NCBI GenBank assembly: GCA_012510495.1
Contig: JAAZHX010000314.1
Span: 1 to 64,000 of the forward strand
Direction of reading: 5' to 3'
Length of the DNA: 64,000 bases
Origin: Smithella sp.
GTDB lineage: Bacteria > Desulfobacterota > Syntrophia > Syntrophales > Smithellaceae
The notes under the pieces were generated by a model. The model saw only the letters and a program-made list of their open reading frames with translations, ran no database searches and had not been told where the DNA came from. A program made the position numbers and the translations under genes. How positions within the stretch are numbered: the stretch's first letter is position 1; each line of letters begins with the position of its first letter. Of the stretch, positions 27,674 through 36,597 are shown one piece after another.

Positions 27674-28213
27674 CTATTCGAGCGGAGCAAAGTCGTAGCG
27701 TCGGGCAATTTTCGGCCAAAAGCCTTGCGCATCAAGCAGCATCTCGCAGATTTCCCTCACCGCGCCCTGTCCGCCGCGGCAAACCGCAACATAATCGACA
27801 TGCTTCTTCACCTCATCAACCGCGTCCGCCACCGCCGTGGAAAAGCCGACCATCTTCAGGACGGGAATATCCACAATATCGTCACCAACATAAGCGATCT
27901 GTTCCGGCGTCAGGCTGTTTTTTTCGAGAATCCGCGTAAAAACCTCCTTTTTGTCGAGCGCCCCCTGATACACTTCTGAAATTTTCAAATCACGCGCCCG
28001 ATGGTCCACCACCAAAGAAGTCCGGCCGGTGAGAATTGCAACCCGTATGCCGTGGCGCTGAAGCATCACCAGTCCGTGGCCGTCGCGGACGCAGAAGTTT
28101 TTCAATTCCCGCCCATCACTGTCCATGATAATCCGGCCGTCCGTCATCACTCCGTCAACGTCCAGAATCAGCATCTTTATCTTTTTCAGCTTTTCCCGTA
28201 TCTTCTTTTTCAT
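27674..28213 (-). CDS. kdsC: KDO-8-phosphate phosphatase
   Basis: A 179-residue HAD phosphatase without a cap domain. Motif I MLILDVDGVMTDGRI (about 14-28), motif II AILTGRTS (about 60), motif IV YVGDDIVDIPVLK (about 112). It acts as a tetramer to release phosphate from KDO-8-phosphate after KdsA. Between kdsA and lptC. Confidence 0.94.
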   Translation of the reverse strand: MKKKIREKLKKIKMLILDVDGVMTDGRIIMDSDGRELKNFCVRDGHGLVMLQRHGIRVAILTGRTSLVVDHRARDLKISEVYQGALDKKEVFTRILEKNSLTPEQIAYVGDDIVDIPVLKMVGFSTAVADAVDEVKKHVDYVAVCRGGQGAVREICEMLLDAQGFWPKIARRYDFAPLE

Positions 28214-28241
28214 TCTTCACTCATCACTTTTTTATCATCCA

Positions 28242-29075
28242 TTATCCACCATCCACCAATCTCTTGGTAATTTCATCTATCCTCTGCAACGTCGTCAACA
28301 GATCTTCCAGCGAATGAAGATACAGTGAATTGGCGCCGTCGCAAAGAGCTTGTTCCGGATCGGGATGGACTTCCATGAAAATGCCGTCCACACCCGCCGC
28401 TACGGCCGCCCTCGCCAGGTAGGGCACCATGTCGCGCTGGCCGCCGGACGAGGTTCCCATACCGCCCGGCAACTGCACCGAATGCGTGGCATCAAAAATG
28501 ACCGGATATCCCATCGCCCTCACGATCGGCAGAGCACGAACATCGAAAACCAGATTGTTGTAACCGAAAGATGCGCCGCGTTCGGTGATCAGAATATTTT
28601 CATTGCCGACTGACTGTATCTTCCCGATGATGTTGGCCACGTCCCAGGGCGCAAGGAACTGCCCTTTTTTCACATTCACGATTTTCGCCTTTTTCGCAAC
28701 CTCCACGACAAAATCCGTCTGTCGGCACAGAAACGCGGGCACCTGCATCACATCCAGCACGCCGGCCGCTTCGTCAATTTCTTCAAAGCGGTGGACATCG
28801 GAAAGAACCGGCACACCGATTTTTTCCCGAACTTTTTTCAATATTTCCAGGCCCGCGCGGGCGCCCGGCCCCCGGTAGGCGGCAACCGACGTCCGGTTGG
28901 CTTTATCGTAAGACGCTTTAAAAACGAAAGGAATCTTCAATCTGGCCGTCAGGTTTTTCAGATACTCGGCCATTTCCATTGCCGAGGTTTCATTTTCCAG
29001 CACACAGGGGCCGGCTATCAGGATAAATCCCGCCCCGCCGCCGATGGTGTAAGAATTGAGCTTCACCTGTTTCAT
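28242..29075 (-). CDS. kdsA: 3-deoxy-8-phosphooctulonate synthase
   Basis: 277 residues, DAHP-synthase-like TIM barrel. LIAGPCVLENE (about 19), KASYDKANRTS (about 54-64), LSDVHRFEE (about 95) and the C-terminal MEVHPDPEQALCDGANS (about 234-250) are family hallmarks. It condenses PEP with arabinose-5-phosphate for the LPS core. A cysteine at CVLEN suggests the metal-dependent class. ATG overlaps the upstream TPR gene stop (ATGA). Confidence 0.96.
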   Translation of the reverse strand: MKQVKLNSYTIGGGAGFILIAGPCVLENETSAMEMAEYLKNLTARLKIPFVFKASYDKANRTSVAAYRGPGARAGLEILKKVREKIGVPVLSDVHRFEEIDEAAGVLDVMQVPAFLCRQTDFVVEVAKKAKIVNVKKGQFLAPWDVANIIGKIQSVGNENILITERGASFGYNNLVFDVRALPIVRAMGYPVIFDATHSVQLPGGMGTSSGGQRDMVPYLARAAVAAGVDGIFMEVHPDPEQALCDGANSLYLHSLEDLLTTLQRIDEITKRLVDGG

Positions 29076-31069
29076 GACTCACTCCCCCTGTCGTCTTTTT
29101 CGCGCAAAAGTAGAATGCGCAACCTCGGAATCCGGGATGCCACCCGCGTTTCCGGATTGATCTCGTAAGCGCTCCTATAAGCTTTCAGCGCTTCAGGGTA
29201 AAGCCTTTTTTTCTCATAGGCAATGCCCAGATTGGCGTAGATCTCGTCATCCTCGCGTTCGTATTTCAGAGCCTGCAAATAATTTTCAATGGCCTGGTCC
29301 GGGTTTCCGGAAGCCAGCCAGGCATACCCCAGAGCGGCCCAGGAAGATGCTTTTTTAGGCTCCAGCTTCAATATTTTCTGATAATTCCTGATGGCCCGGT
29401 CGTATTTTTTTTCTCTCAGGTAATGGCCGGCAAGAATGCTCAGTATTTTTTTGTTCTGAGGCGATATTTTTTCGTAGGCGCGGACGGCGTCCTTTTCCCT
29501 CCCCAACTTCGTGTAGGTATACGCCAGATTGTAATACAGGGTCTGATCTTTTGCCTCCAGCCGGAGAGCCTTTTCGTACTCTTCAGCCGATGCGGCGTAT
29601 TGCTTCAGTTCACCACGGGCAAATCCCAGCCTGGCAAACACAGACGCCTGCCGCGGATGAATCCGCGACAGTCTTTCGTAATAACGGACGGCCTGGTCAT
29701 ACTGCTTGCTTTGAAAGGTCAGATCCGCCAGACGTGCGAGCGCGTCAGCATCATCCGGATTGCTTTTCAGAACCCGGGTGTATTCCCGAATGGCTTCAGG
29801 CGTCCTTTGTCTTTTTTCGTAGGCGGCGGCAAGATTGAAGCGGATCACCGGTTCGTCGGGCGACAGGGCCGCGGCCTTCTGCAGATGCTCCATTTCCTCC
29901 TTTGCTTTGCCCTGCGCGGCATACGCCGTGGCCAGATTGGCATGCGTTGCCGCGTCTTTCGGATGGATGGCCAGGACACGCGTATAGCTCTCGATCGCCT
30001 GCGCGTATTGCCCGCTCCTCAACTGCATATCGCCCATCGCCAGCCAGGCCGGGGCAGCGTCGGACGTATGGCTGATGACGAAGCGGTACTGTTCCGCCGC
30101 CGCATCGTTCCGGCGGGTCTTCTCGAAGGCCTGGGCCAACAAAAGCCGCACCGGATAATTTTCCGGATCCATTTTGACGGCCCGGGCGTAGCTTTCCACC
30201 GCCTGCGCCCACAGGTTTTTACGCCCGTAGGCGGCGCCGAGCATGGCCTGGGCTTCCGCGTCCTGTGCCTGAACCCCCGTCAACCGGGACAAAAGATCGA
30301 TGGCGCGGTCGTCCTGGCCGAGCTCGCCGCTTAAGCGGGCCAACTCCTTCATCGCCAGGACATCGCCGGGGCTGATCCGCAAAATCTCTTCATACATTTT
30401 CGCGGCTTCCCCGATGCGGTTTTGCTGAAGGTAAATGCCGGCGAGAATTTTGCGCACCCCGGCGTCTTCACGGTTCCGGGCAGCCGCCTTCTTCAGGTAT
30501 TCTTCCTGTTCGCCAGATTTGCCGCTACTCTTCGCGAACCTCAGCCAGTCCTGGGGCGTAATAACTATCCGGACCGGCACAACGCCGATTTTGTCCCGCG
30601 CGGCATAGACAACAATTTGATAAACGCCGGCGGCTTGCGCCCCTTCGGAAACCACACCGCCTTGCAGGAGCTTGTCCGCCAGATCAATCCCGCGGAACAG
30701 CACGCCGAGGGCATTGCCTTTACTGTCCGCCCCCTCCATGACCACCGTCACGGATTTTCCCCTTACATCATCGCTGGCCACGGATTTGATCACGAATTCA
30801 TCGCGATAGGTAACGTTGAGGGTTTCGCCTGCTTTGACACGAGAATCGCTCGCGTTTTTTTCCATCTCCAGATAATAAAAATGCGGCACGGCCCCCAGAA
30901 CATAGTAAGCAAAAACATTGATCCCTCTTTGAAAACAAAAGCCGGCGTTCCGGATGGCCTGGGGGTAAAACACCGGCAGCAAAAATAAAATCAGCGCCGC
31001 TGCTGCCGCCGCTGCAATGGCCGGAATTTTTTTGCCGGCTCCGATTTTATGCTCAGTTGGTTTCCGCAA
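29072..31069 (-). CDS. Membrane-anchored TPR-repeat protein
   Basis: 665 residues. An N-terminal hydrophobic segment (about 16-33), a region resembling a beta-sandwich (about 60-170), and then about twelve to thirteen tandem TPR motifs from residue 195 to near 650. It is probably a periplasm-facing scaffold. The start is TTG at 31069, just after the xerD stop with AAGAGG. It is translationally coupled to kdsA by an ATGA overlap, which hints at a role in envelope or polysaccharide assembly, but the function is not known. Confidence 0.8.
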   Translation of the reverse strand: MRKPTEHKIGAGKKIPAIAAAAAAALILFLLPVFYPQAIRNAGFCFQRGINVFAYYVLGAVPHFYYLEMEKNASDSRVKAGETLNVTYRDEFVIKSVASDDVRGKSVTVVMEGADSKGNALGVLFRGIDLADKLLQGGVVSEGAQAAGVYQIVVYAARDKIGVVPVRIVITPQDWLRFAKSSGKSGEQEEYLKKAAARNREDAGVRKILAGIYLQQNRIGEAAKMYEEILRISPGDVLAMKELARLSGELGQDDRAIDLLSRLTGVQAQDAEAQAMLGAAYGRKNLWAQAVESYARAVKMDPENYPVRLLLAQAFEKTRRNDAAAEQYRFVISHTSDAAPAWLAMGDMQLRSGQYAQAIESYTRVLAIHPKDAATHANLATAYAAQGKAKEEMEHLQKAAALSPDEPVIRFNLAAAYEKRQRTPEAIREYTRVLKSNPDDADALARLADLTFQSKQYDQAVRYYERLSRIHPRQASVFARLGFARGELKQYAASAEEYEKALRLEAKDQTLYYNLAYTYTKLGREKDAVRAYEKISPQNKKILSILAGHYLREKKYDRAIRNYQKILKLEPKKASSWAALGYAWLASGNPDQAIENYLQALKYEREDDEIYANLGIAYEKKRLYPEALKAYRSAYEINPETRVASRIPRLRILLLREKDDRGSES

Positions 31070-31073
31070 TCGT

Positions 31074-31961
31074 TCAGCCTCTTGGATGATATTTCCGGTG
31101 AATCTCTTTCAGGCGTTCCCGGGTGACATGCGTGTAAATCTGCGTCGTCGAAATGTCCGAATGGCCCAGCATCACCTGCACCGCACGCAAATCCGCCCCT
31201 CCCTCCAGCAAATGGGAAGCAAAGGAATGACGAAAGGTATGCGGATGCACGTTTTTTTGCAAGCCTGCTTTTTGCGCGTAACGCACGATGATTTTCCAGA
31301 GTCCCTGGCGCGTAAAGGCCCGGCCGAAGCGGTTCAGAAACAAAACCTCCGTCGTTTTGGAACGGATGAGCTTCGGCCTGGCATCATCCACGTAACGCCG
31401 CACAAAATCATAGGCCGTTTTGCCTACAGGTACCACCCGCTCCTTGGCGCCCTTCCCCATGACCGCCAGAAAGCCAACCTGCCAGTTGATGCTGTTCATG
31501 GAAAGGCCGATGAGCTCCGACACGCGAAGTCCCGTCGCGTAAAGCAGCTCCAGCATCGCCCGGTCCCGCAGACCCGACGGGGTCGAATCGTCCGGCGCCG
31601 ACAGGATTCGACGCATCTCATCCTGGGTTGCCGTATCGGGCAGACGCATCCAGACTTTGGCCAGTTCGATATGGGCCAGCGGCGATTCTTCCAGGACCCT
31701 TTCCTGCAACAGGAAGTTATAAAAACCGCGAAGCGCCGCCAGGGCTCTGTTCATCGAATTGGATGAAAGCCCCTCCGACTTGATCTGGACAAGAAAATCT
31801 ACAACTGTTTGAGGGGTAACCAACTTCCCATCAGATAGCCCTCTTTGTTCGAGAAAGGCATAATAGCGTTTCAAGTCGCGTCCATACGCCTCCAGCGTAT
31901 TGCCGGACGCTCCTTTCTCGATCAGCAAATAACGATGATACCTGTTGAATAATTCCCGCAT
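31074..31961 (-). CDS. xerD: Tyrosine recombinase XerD-type
   Basis: 295 residues. SAM-like core-binding domain (1-85), then the catalytic domain with ATGLRVSEL (catalytic Arg, about 147), a lysine in GKGAKERVVP (about 172), HTFRHSFASHLLEGG (His/Arg, about 241), GHSDISTTQIYTH (His and nucleophile Tyr, about 264-276). It resolves chromosome dimers at dif with XerC. No dif site or mobile element was seen near it, so the housekeeping role is favoured. Confidence 0.93.
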   Translation of the reverse strand: MRELFNRYHRYLLIEKGASGNTLEAYGRDLKRYYAFLEQRGLSDGKLVTPQTVVDFLVQIKSEGLSSNSMNRALAALRGFYNFLLQERVLEESPLAHIELAKVWMRLPDTATQDEMRRILSAPDDSTPSGLRDRAMLELLYATGLRVSELIGLSMNSINWQVGFLAVMGKGAKERVVPVGKTAYDFVRRYVDDARPKLIRSKTTEVLFLNRFGRAFTRQGLWKIIVRYAQKAGLQKNVHPHTFRHSFASHLLEGGADLRAVQVMLGHSDISTTQIYTHVTRERLKEIHRKYHPRG

Positions 31962-32064
31962 GGCATTTTTCTACGCAAAACGGACGCCGATGTAAAGTTT
32001 TTTTGTTGACATCCCGCGCAATCTTGTAGAAAGAAACAACATCGATGTTCCAGGGAGGGAGCAG

Positions 32065-32511
32065 ATGAAAAAAATCGTCATCGCCAGCGATCACGGCGCG
32101 GTTGATCTGAAAGAGAGGATCATTGCCTTTTTGCAAAAGAGAAATTTCTCAATCACCGATCTTGGAACGCACGGCGACGAATCCGTCGATTATCCGGACA
32201 TGGCCGCGGCCGCCTGCCATGAATTCCTCAAAGGCGGCTATGAATTCGGCATCCTGCTTTGCGGCACGGGCATCGGCGTTTCAATTGCCGCCAACAAAAT
32301 CACCGGCATCCGCTGTGCTCTTGTATGCGATGTGTTCAGCGCCGAGATGGCGAAGGCCCACAATAACGCCAACTTCATCGCCTTTGGCGGAAGAATACGC
32401 TACGCCGTGCCGGTCGAGGAAATGATCGGGAAATTTCTGGACGCCACGTTTGAAGGCGGCCGTCATGAACGAAGAATCGCCAAAATGACCGCCCTGGAAA
32501 ACTGTCGCTGA
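32065..32511 (+). CDS. rpiB: Ribose-5-phosphate isomerase B
   Basis: 148 residues. The N-terminal IASDHGAVDLK (about 6-16), the catalytic cysteine in GILLCGTGIGVSIAANK (about 65-81) and AHNNANFIAFGGR (about 97) are the RpiB/LacA signature. It interconverts ribose-5- and ribulose-5-phosphate. GGGAGGGAG lies 4-12 nt before the ATG. Divergent from xerD. Confidence 0.95.
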   Translation: MKKIVIASDHGAVDLKERIIAFLQKRNFSITDLGTHGDESVDYPDMAAAACHEFLKGGYEFGILLCGTGIGVSIAANKITGIRCALVCDVFSAEMAKAHNNANFIAFGGRIRYAVPVEEMIGKFLDATFEGGRHERRIAKMTALENCR

Positions 32512-32580
32512 CCCGGAGCGGCGGGCGCTTATTTTGCGGTGATTCTGAACGTCCTTTCCAGCGGGGCGGAGCTCTCCGGC

Positions 32581-32691
32581 CCGTAAAACGCCTCTCTTTT
32601 TGATGTTTTGCAAAGAGTCTTCCGCCCCGGCCGCAAAGCAAACTCCTGCCGCGAGAAACAGTATCGCGAACAGACATACAATCTTTTTCAT
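32581..32691 (-). pseudogene. 5' stub of a family 3 solute-binding protein
   Basis: The minus frame begins with a clean signal peptide (MKKIVCLFAILFLAAGVCFA) followed by a short stretch QNIKKRGVLRAG that matches the start of mature amino-acid-type periplasmic binding proteins. After about 37 residues the likeness stops and the frame runs into the antisense of rpiB. Read as a truncated gene remnant. Confidence 0.5.
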
Positions 32692-32720
32692 TTTTGTCCT
32701 CCATCCTCAATTTAAGATAT

Positions 32721-33179
32721 TCATTCTTCCTTCAGATGAGCGAACCTGAGCAGGTGCTCCGTGTAATTCTTCCGGTGAAGGAGAAGCACCCGGGCCAGAT
32801 ACCTTATGTTTTCTTCGATGCTTTTGATGTAGAGATCCTCGTCAATGCTCCAGCGTTTTCTGAAACGACAGCGGGAAAACCGCAGCGTATTGCCTAATTC
32901 TCCCGCGAACCGTTCCAGGGTCATCTTGTAAAATCCCTGCGTCCGGTCCATCAGATCCAGCGGGTCGGCAAAGGTCGTGATGCCGGCCTCTACATATTTG
33001 TCGAAGAGATCCGGCAGCTTTTCCAGATAACAGCGATCGGTCATCTGGCCCAGCAGGTCCGCCGTTCCGAGGATCTTCCCCAGAAGTTCAACTGTCGCGC
33101 CGGCAAACCGGATGGATTCCACCTGCGTATTGAGTCCCGTGCACAGCAAAATGTCCCGAAACGAAGACCAGAAGGATAT
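32721..33179 (-). pseudogene. C-terminal fragment of an HD-domain-type protein
   Basis: The frame is open for about 150 residues with no good start; an in-frame stop lies at 33180-33182. The sequence (FRDILLCTGLNTQVESIRF, then GKILGTADLLGQM) resembles the C-terminal half of uncharacterised deltaproteobacterial metal-dependent phosphohydrolases; the N-terminal part with the HD residues is absent. It abuts the LuxR fragment on the other strand at about 33183, so it appears 5'-truncated by a rearrangement. Confidence 0.5.
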
Positions 33180-33183
33180 CTAA

Positions 33184-33532
33184 GAAAAACTGCAGGCCAA
33201 TGTGAATGATCTGATTATTCCTTATTTGAAAAAGATGAAGCAGGCAAACCTGTGAGGGCCGCTGCAAAAATTACCTGAATATGCTGGAGCACAATCTCCG
33301 GGAGATCCTGTCCCCTTTCATGAAAAACATTCACGCCGCGCACGCGGACCTGACGCCCCGGGAAATTCAGATCATGAACCTGATCAAAACAGGGAAAAAC
33401 AACAGGAAAATTGCCGCGATGCTGAACACCTCGTTCAAAACGGTGGAGACACACCGGAATCATATCCGGAAAAAACTCAACCTGGTCAATTCCCGGATCA
33501 ATCTCCGGTCCTGTCTGCTTTCAATGTCGTAA
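33184..33532 (+). pseudogene. Broken PAS/LuxR-type regulator, C-terminal part
   Basis: Two frames together read as one gene end. 33184-33252 encodes EKLQANVNDLIIPYLKKMK, then a stop. 33260-33532, in another frame, encodes KNYLNMLEHNLREILSPF and a full LuxR helix-turn-helix (LTPREIQIMNLIKTGKNNRK). This is the usual tail of PAS-LuxR regulators. A frameshift near 33253-33260 and loss of everything upstream of 33184 mark it as a relic, although the 83-residue HTH could still be translated from ATG 33281. Confidence 0.65.
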
Positions 33533-33675
33533 CCGCCCGCATCCGTCTTCCGGCGGGGAAAAACCGGGGATCATTTGCGTGGATAATTTTCGTTGCGATA
33601 CAAGCCGCGATATGACAAAATGATTTCGCCATTTGCAATGGGGCACATGCCGAAACAATTCGGGGGAAAAGGCAA

Positions 33676-34130
33676 ATGCGGGTTTATTTCTGGGGCACAA
33701 GAGGCTCTTTGCCCGCCTCGATCACCTCCGGGGCAATCGAGGCAAAAATCGTAAAGGCCATCCGGGCCTTCCGCGCCCGTCCGCCGGAGACGGACGAGGG
33801 CGTTGAGGGTTTCGTCCGCAACGAACTCCCCTTTCCCGTCCGGGCAAGCTACGGTGGAAACACGGCCTGTGTCGAGCTGCGAGGCGCGGACGAATATGTT
33901 CTTTGCGACGCGGGAACGGGGCTTCGGGATTTTGGCAACGCTTACATGAAGGCGAAGGCGGGCAGACAGCAAAACCTGCCGGGGGTCTTTCACCTGCTGA
34001 TGTCGCACCCGCAGATGACGAAGCGCTGGACCGGTTTCTGGAAGACACCCGCGCTTATCTCAAAATCCTCGACGGATCGTCCCGTCTGAAGATTGATCTG
34101 GCCTACGACGGACTGGACATTAGCCTTTAG
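33676..34130 (+). pseudogene. Metallo-beta-lactamase-fold gene with internal deletion
   Basis: The frame starts MRVYFWGTRGSLPA and runs well to FHLLMSH (about residue 110). In this family the active-site HxHxDH follows at once, but here sequence jumps to a different frame encoding DDEALDRFLEDTRAYL ... AYDGLDISL, which looks like the family C terminus. The middle of the protein (all metal ligands, roughly 120 residues) is missing, with a frameshift at about 34010-34020. Non-functional. Confidence 0.65.
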
Positions 34131-34178
34131 CCGGGAAAACCATTTTCCGGTATCGGCTCAAGCGCAGGGGGAACAAGC

Positions 34179-35039
34179 ATGGCGGATCACCCCGATCCCA
34201 AAAAAATCCGTGAGGTTTTCCGCAATGTCCGCAATCACCGGGAGATGGAACGGATTATCCGCCGCTGCTCCACCAACCCGGCGGATATCCGGCAGACGGC
34301 CCTGTCCGGGGTGGATCTGACCTCGTGCCGGAATGTGATGGAGCTGGGCTGCGCCTTCGGCTCCTTCACCGCCGCGCTCAAAGACCGTCTCCATGCGCAG
34401 GCGCGTATTACCGGGTTGGACATCATTCCCGAATACGAGACCTTTTTTCTGGAGGCCTGCGATAAAGCCGGCTACCCGGGGCGCTTTTCCAGCGACGGCG
34501 TCCACCAGATTGCCGACTGCCCGCCTTCCAGCGTGGATATGATGCTCTGCAGTTTCGCCCTTTACTTTTTTGTGGATATCCTCCCGGACATCGCCCGCGT
34601 TCTGAAACCGGACGGCCGTTTTATCGTCATTACACACGCATCCGGAAACATGGGGGAACTGATCGGGGCCATCCGGAACATTCTGAAAGCCCACGGGGTC
34701 CTAGAACCGGACGACATCCTGCCTATTGAGCAAATCCTGAAGGCATTTACCGCGGAAAACGGCGCGGCGCTTCTGACCCCGCATTTCGTCGGCATCCGGA
34801 AAATCGATTTTCCCAACACGCTGGTTTTCCCCCCGCGGGACATTGGAGCGTTTGTTGATTATTACCGTTTCAAGCGCCCGCTGTTTTTGACGGGGACGCC
34901 GCCTGCCGTCGACATCGTCATCCCCGAATTGACCAAACTGCTTGCCGGCATGGCAGCCCGTTCCCGAAAAATCTCCATGTGCAAGGACGATGCGATTTTC
35001 ATTTGCTCACAACCCCGTTGCCGGGAGAAATCGTCATGA
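34179..35039 (+). CDS. Class I SAM-dependent methyltransferase
   Basis: 286 residues. Motif I VMELGCAFGSFTAAL (about 53-67), an acidic residue GLDIIPEYE (about 83) for the SAM ribose, and SVDMMLCSFALYFFVDILPDIARVLKPDGRFIVI split over motifs II-III (about 117-150). The acceptor is not predictable. It is translationally coupled to the NUDIX gene (ATGA), which suggests a shared task. Confidence 0.82.
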   Translation: MADHPDPKKIREVFRNVRNHREMERIIRRCSTNPADIRQTALSGVDLTSCRNVMELGCAFGSFTAALKDRLHAQARITGLDIIPEYETFFLEACDKAGYPGRFSSDGVHQIADCPPSSVDMMLCSFALYFFVDILPDIARVLKPDGRFIVITHASGNMGELIGAIRNILKAHGVLEPDDILPIEQILKAFTAENGAALLTPHFVGIRKIDFPNTLVFPPRDIGAFVDYYRFKRPLFLTGTPPAVDIVIPELTKLLAGMAARSRKISMCKDDAIFICSQPRCREKSS

Positions 35040-36103
35040 AGCAACGACGGAAATTCTGCGTTTACTGCGGCGGCCCGATCGTAAAGAAAAAAGAAGATTT
35101 GGTCTGGCGGGATTTCTGCGCCGGGTGCCGTTGCTTTTTTTACGACAACCCCCTGCCGGTGGTCTCGGCGATTGTGGACGTATCCAGGCAAATCCTGCTG
35201 GTGAAGCGCGACAGGGCGCCGTTTAAAGGTCGCTGGTGCCTGCCGACCGGTTTTGCGGAAGCCGGAGAAAACATCGAGCAAGCCGTTCTTCGCGAACTGC
35301 GCGAAGAGACAGGGGTCCGGGGCCGGATCAGCAGGCTTTTGGACGTCGATTCCTATAAAAGCCGGTTTTACGGCGACCTGATCTTTCTGACGTTTGTCGT
35401 GGAAAAAACCGCCGGAAAAGTCGCGGCGGGTGACGACAGCGCCCAGGCGAAGTTCTTCGCCATCGACCGCATCCCGCCGCTCGCTTTCCGCTCGAACCGG
35501 CGCGCCGTGTCGGCTTACATCAAAAGCAAAAAAGACTACTGGGCGGTTCTGGACGCCATCAAACCGCATGGAGAAAAATCCTCCCACTCCGCGAAGCAAG
35601 CCAATTCCCTCACCAGGCGCCTGATCGGCAACCTTTCGAAAAACCGGGAAATCATGATCCGTCAGTGGATCGACGACGTGTCCGCCAATCCGTCCACGGA
35701 AGAATACCACCGCTATGAACCGGCTGTTCTGTACGGCATCTGCGACAGAATCATCTCGCAGATTACACGCTGGCTGGGAGACGCTTACGCCATCGAACAC
35801 ATCAAGAATTTCTACATCAAGCTGGGGCGGGAGCGAAAAAAGGCCGGAACGCTCATCAGCAGCGCGCTGAGCGCCTTGAGTCTGATCCGGAAGCACATCT
35901 GGGACGTCGCGCTGGCCCAGGGGGCGCTGCAGAAACACCTCGGACTTTACACCACGTTCGAGCTGCAGCGGCGCATGACCGTGTTTTTCGATCTGGCCGC
36001 TTTTTACATCACGCGGGGGTATGAATCGTCCAGAGCGGCGCCACATACGACGCAAATGTCGCGCCGGGATTCATTAAAAACAGGAAAGCGCAATGCCATT
36101 TAA
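35036..36103 (+). CDS. NUDIX hydrolase fused to RsbRD-like domain
   Basis: 355 residues. An N-terminal zinc ribbon (CVYCGG near 7-12, CAGC near 30), a NUDIX domain with box GFAEAGENIEQAVLRELREE (about 79-98), as in NADH-pyrophosphatase-like proteins, and a C-terminal alpha-helical domain (about 195-335, IRQWIDDVSANPSTEEY) resembling the RsbT co-antagonist RsbRD N-terminal domain. The start overlaps the methyltransferase stop. The joining of a nucleotide hydrolase to a signalling domain is unusual and suggests a sensor of a nucleotide or NAD derivative; this is inference. Confidence 0.8.
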   Translation: MKQRRKFCVYCGGPIVKKKEDLVWRDFCAGCRCFFYDNPLPVVSAIVDVSRQILLVKRDRAPFKGRWCLPTGFAEAGENIEQAVLRELREETGVRGRISRLLDVDSYKSRFYGDLIFLTFVVEKTAGKVAAGDDSAQAKFFAIDRIPPLAFRSNRRAVSAYIKSKKDYWAVLDAIKPHGEKSSHSAKQANSLTRRLIGNLSKNREIMIRQWIDDVSANPSTEEYHRYEPAVLYGICDRIISQITRWLGDAYAIEHIKNFYIKLGRERKKAGTLISSALSALSLIRKHIWDVALAQGALQKHLGLYTTFELQRRMTVFFDLAAFYITRGYESSRAAPHTTQMSRRDSLKTGKRNAI

Positions 36104-36108
36104 TCTTA

Positions 36109-36137
36109 TTGACGCAAATCATCAGCCATGATAGAAA
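36109..36137 (+). promoter_or_regulatory. Sigma-70 promoter of the DRTGG-to-NuoF operon
   Basis: TTGACG (36109-36114), a 17-nt spacer and TAGAAA (36132-36137). It lies about 85 nt before the first gene of the likely operon. Confidence 0.5.
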
Positions 36138-36222
36138 GGCACACGTTTTTATTAAAACAATGCGCGCAGTAAAAATAGCTTGATTTGTGTAAACCATTTT
36201 GCGGATTGATGAGGAGCTGCCT

Positions 36223-36597
36223 TTGAAACTGAGTGAAGTGAAAGATATTCTGGAGGCGGAAGTCATTGTCGGTGAAGACATTCTTGACCTTGAAGTGCAT
36301 ACCGCTTTCGGTGCCGATCTGATGAGCGATGTGCTGGCGTTTGCCAAAGCGGGCAGCCTGCTCTTGACCGGCCTGACCAACACCCAGGTTATCCGGACCG
36401 CCAACGTACTGGACATTGCCGCCATTATTCTGGTGCGGGGCAAGAAGCCGTCATCGGAAACAATCACCTTGGCCAGCGAGCTGAAAATTCCCATCCTGAC
36501 CACGAAATACATCCTGTTTGAAACGGCTGGGCGTCTTTACATGAAAGGCATCGTCGGCTGCCTGCCAAAAGTTGAAAACACCAGTGGACGAACCTAA
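36223..36597 (+). CDS. DRTGG-domain protein (first copy)
   Basis: 124 residues, a single DRTGG domain (LKLSEVKDILEAEVI, ending ILTTKYILFETAGRLY). DRTGG domains also occur with CBS and phosphotransacetylase modules and are thought to bind small ligands. TTG at 36223 follows GAGGAG by 6 nt and is preferred to the in-frame TTG at 36199. First of five signalling genes placed before the NuoE/NuoF genes, an arrangement also known for bifurcating hydrogenase operons of anaerobes. Confidence 0.8.
   Translation: MKLSEVKDILEAEVIVGEDILDLEVHTAFGADLMSDVLAFAKAGSLLLTGLTNTQVIRTANVLDIAAIILVRGKKPSSETITLASELKIPILTTKYILFETAGRLYMKGIVGCLPKVENTSGRT

Noticed and set aside
31074..31961. Tyrosine recombinase as the integrase of a genomic island
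   Set aside because: The protein is XerD-like in full length and lies in a conserved housekeeping run with no attachment-site repeats.
36185..36210. Rex-like operator TTGTGTAAACCATTTTGC before the redox operon
   Set aside because: Only one half-site resembles the consensus TTGTGAA-N4-TTCACAA; too weak to call.
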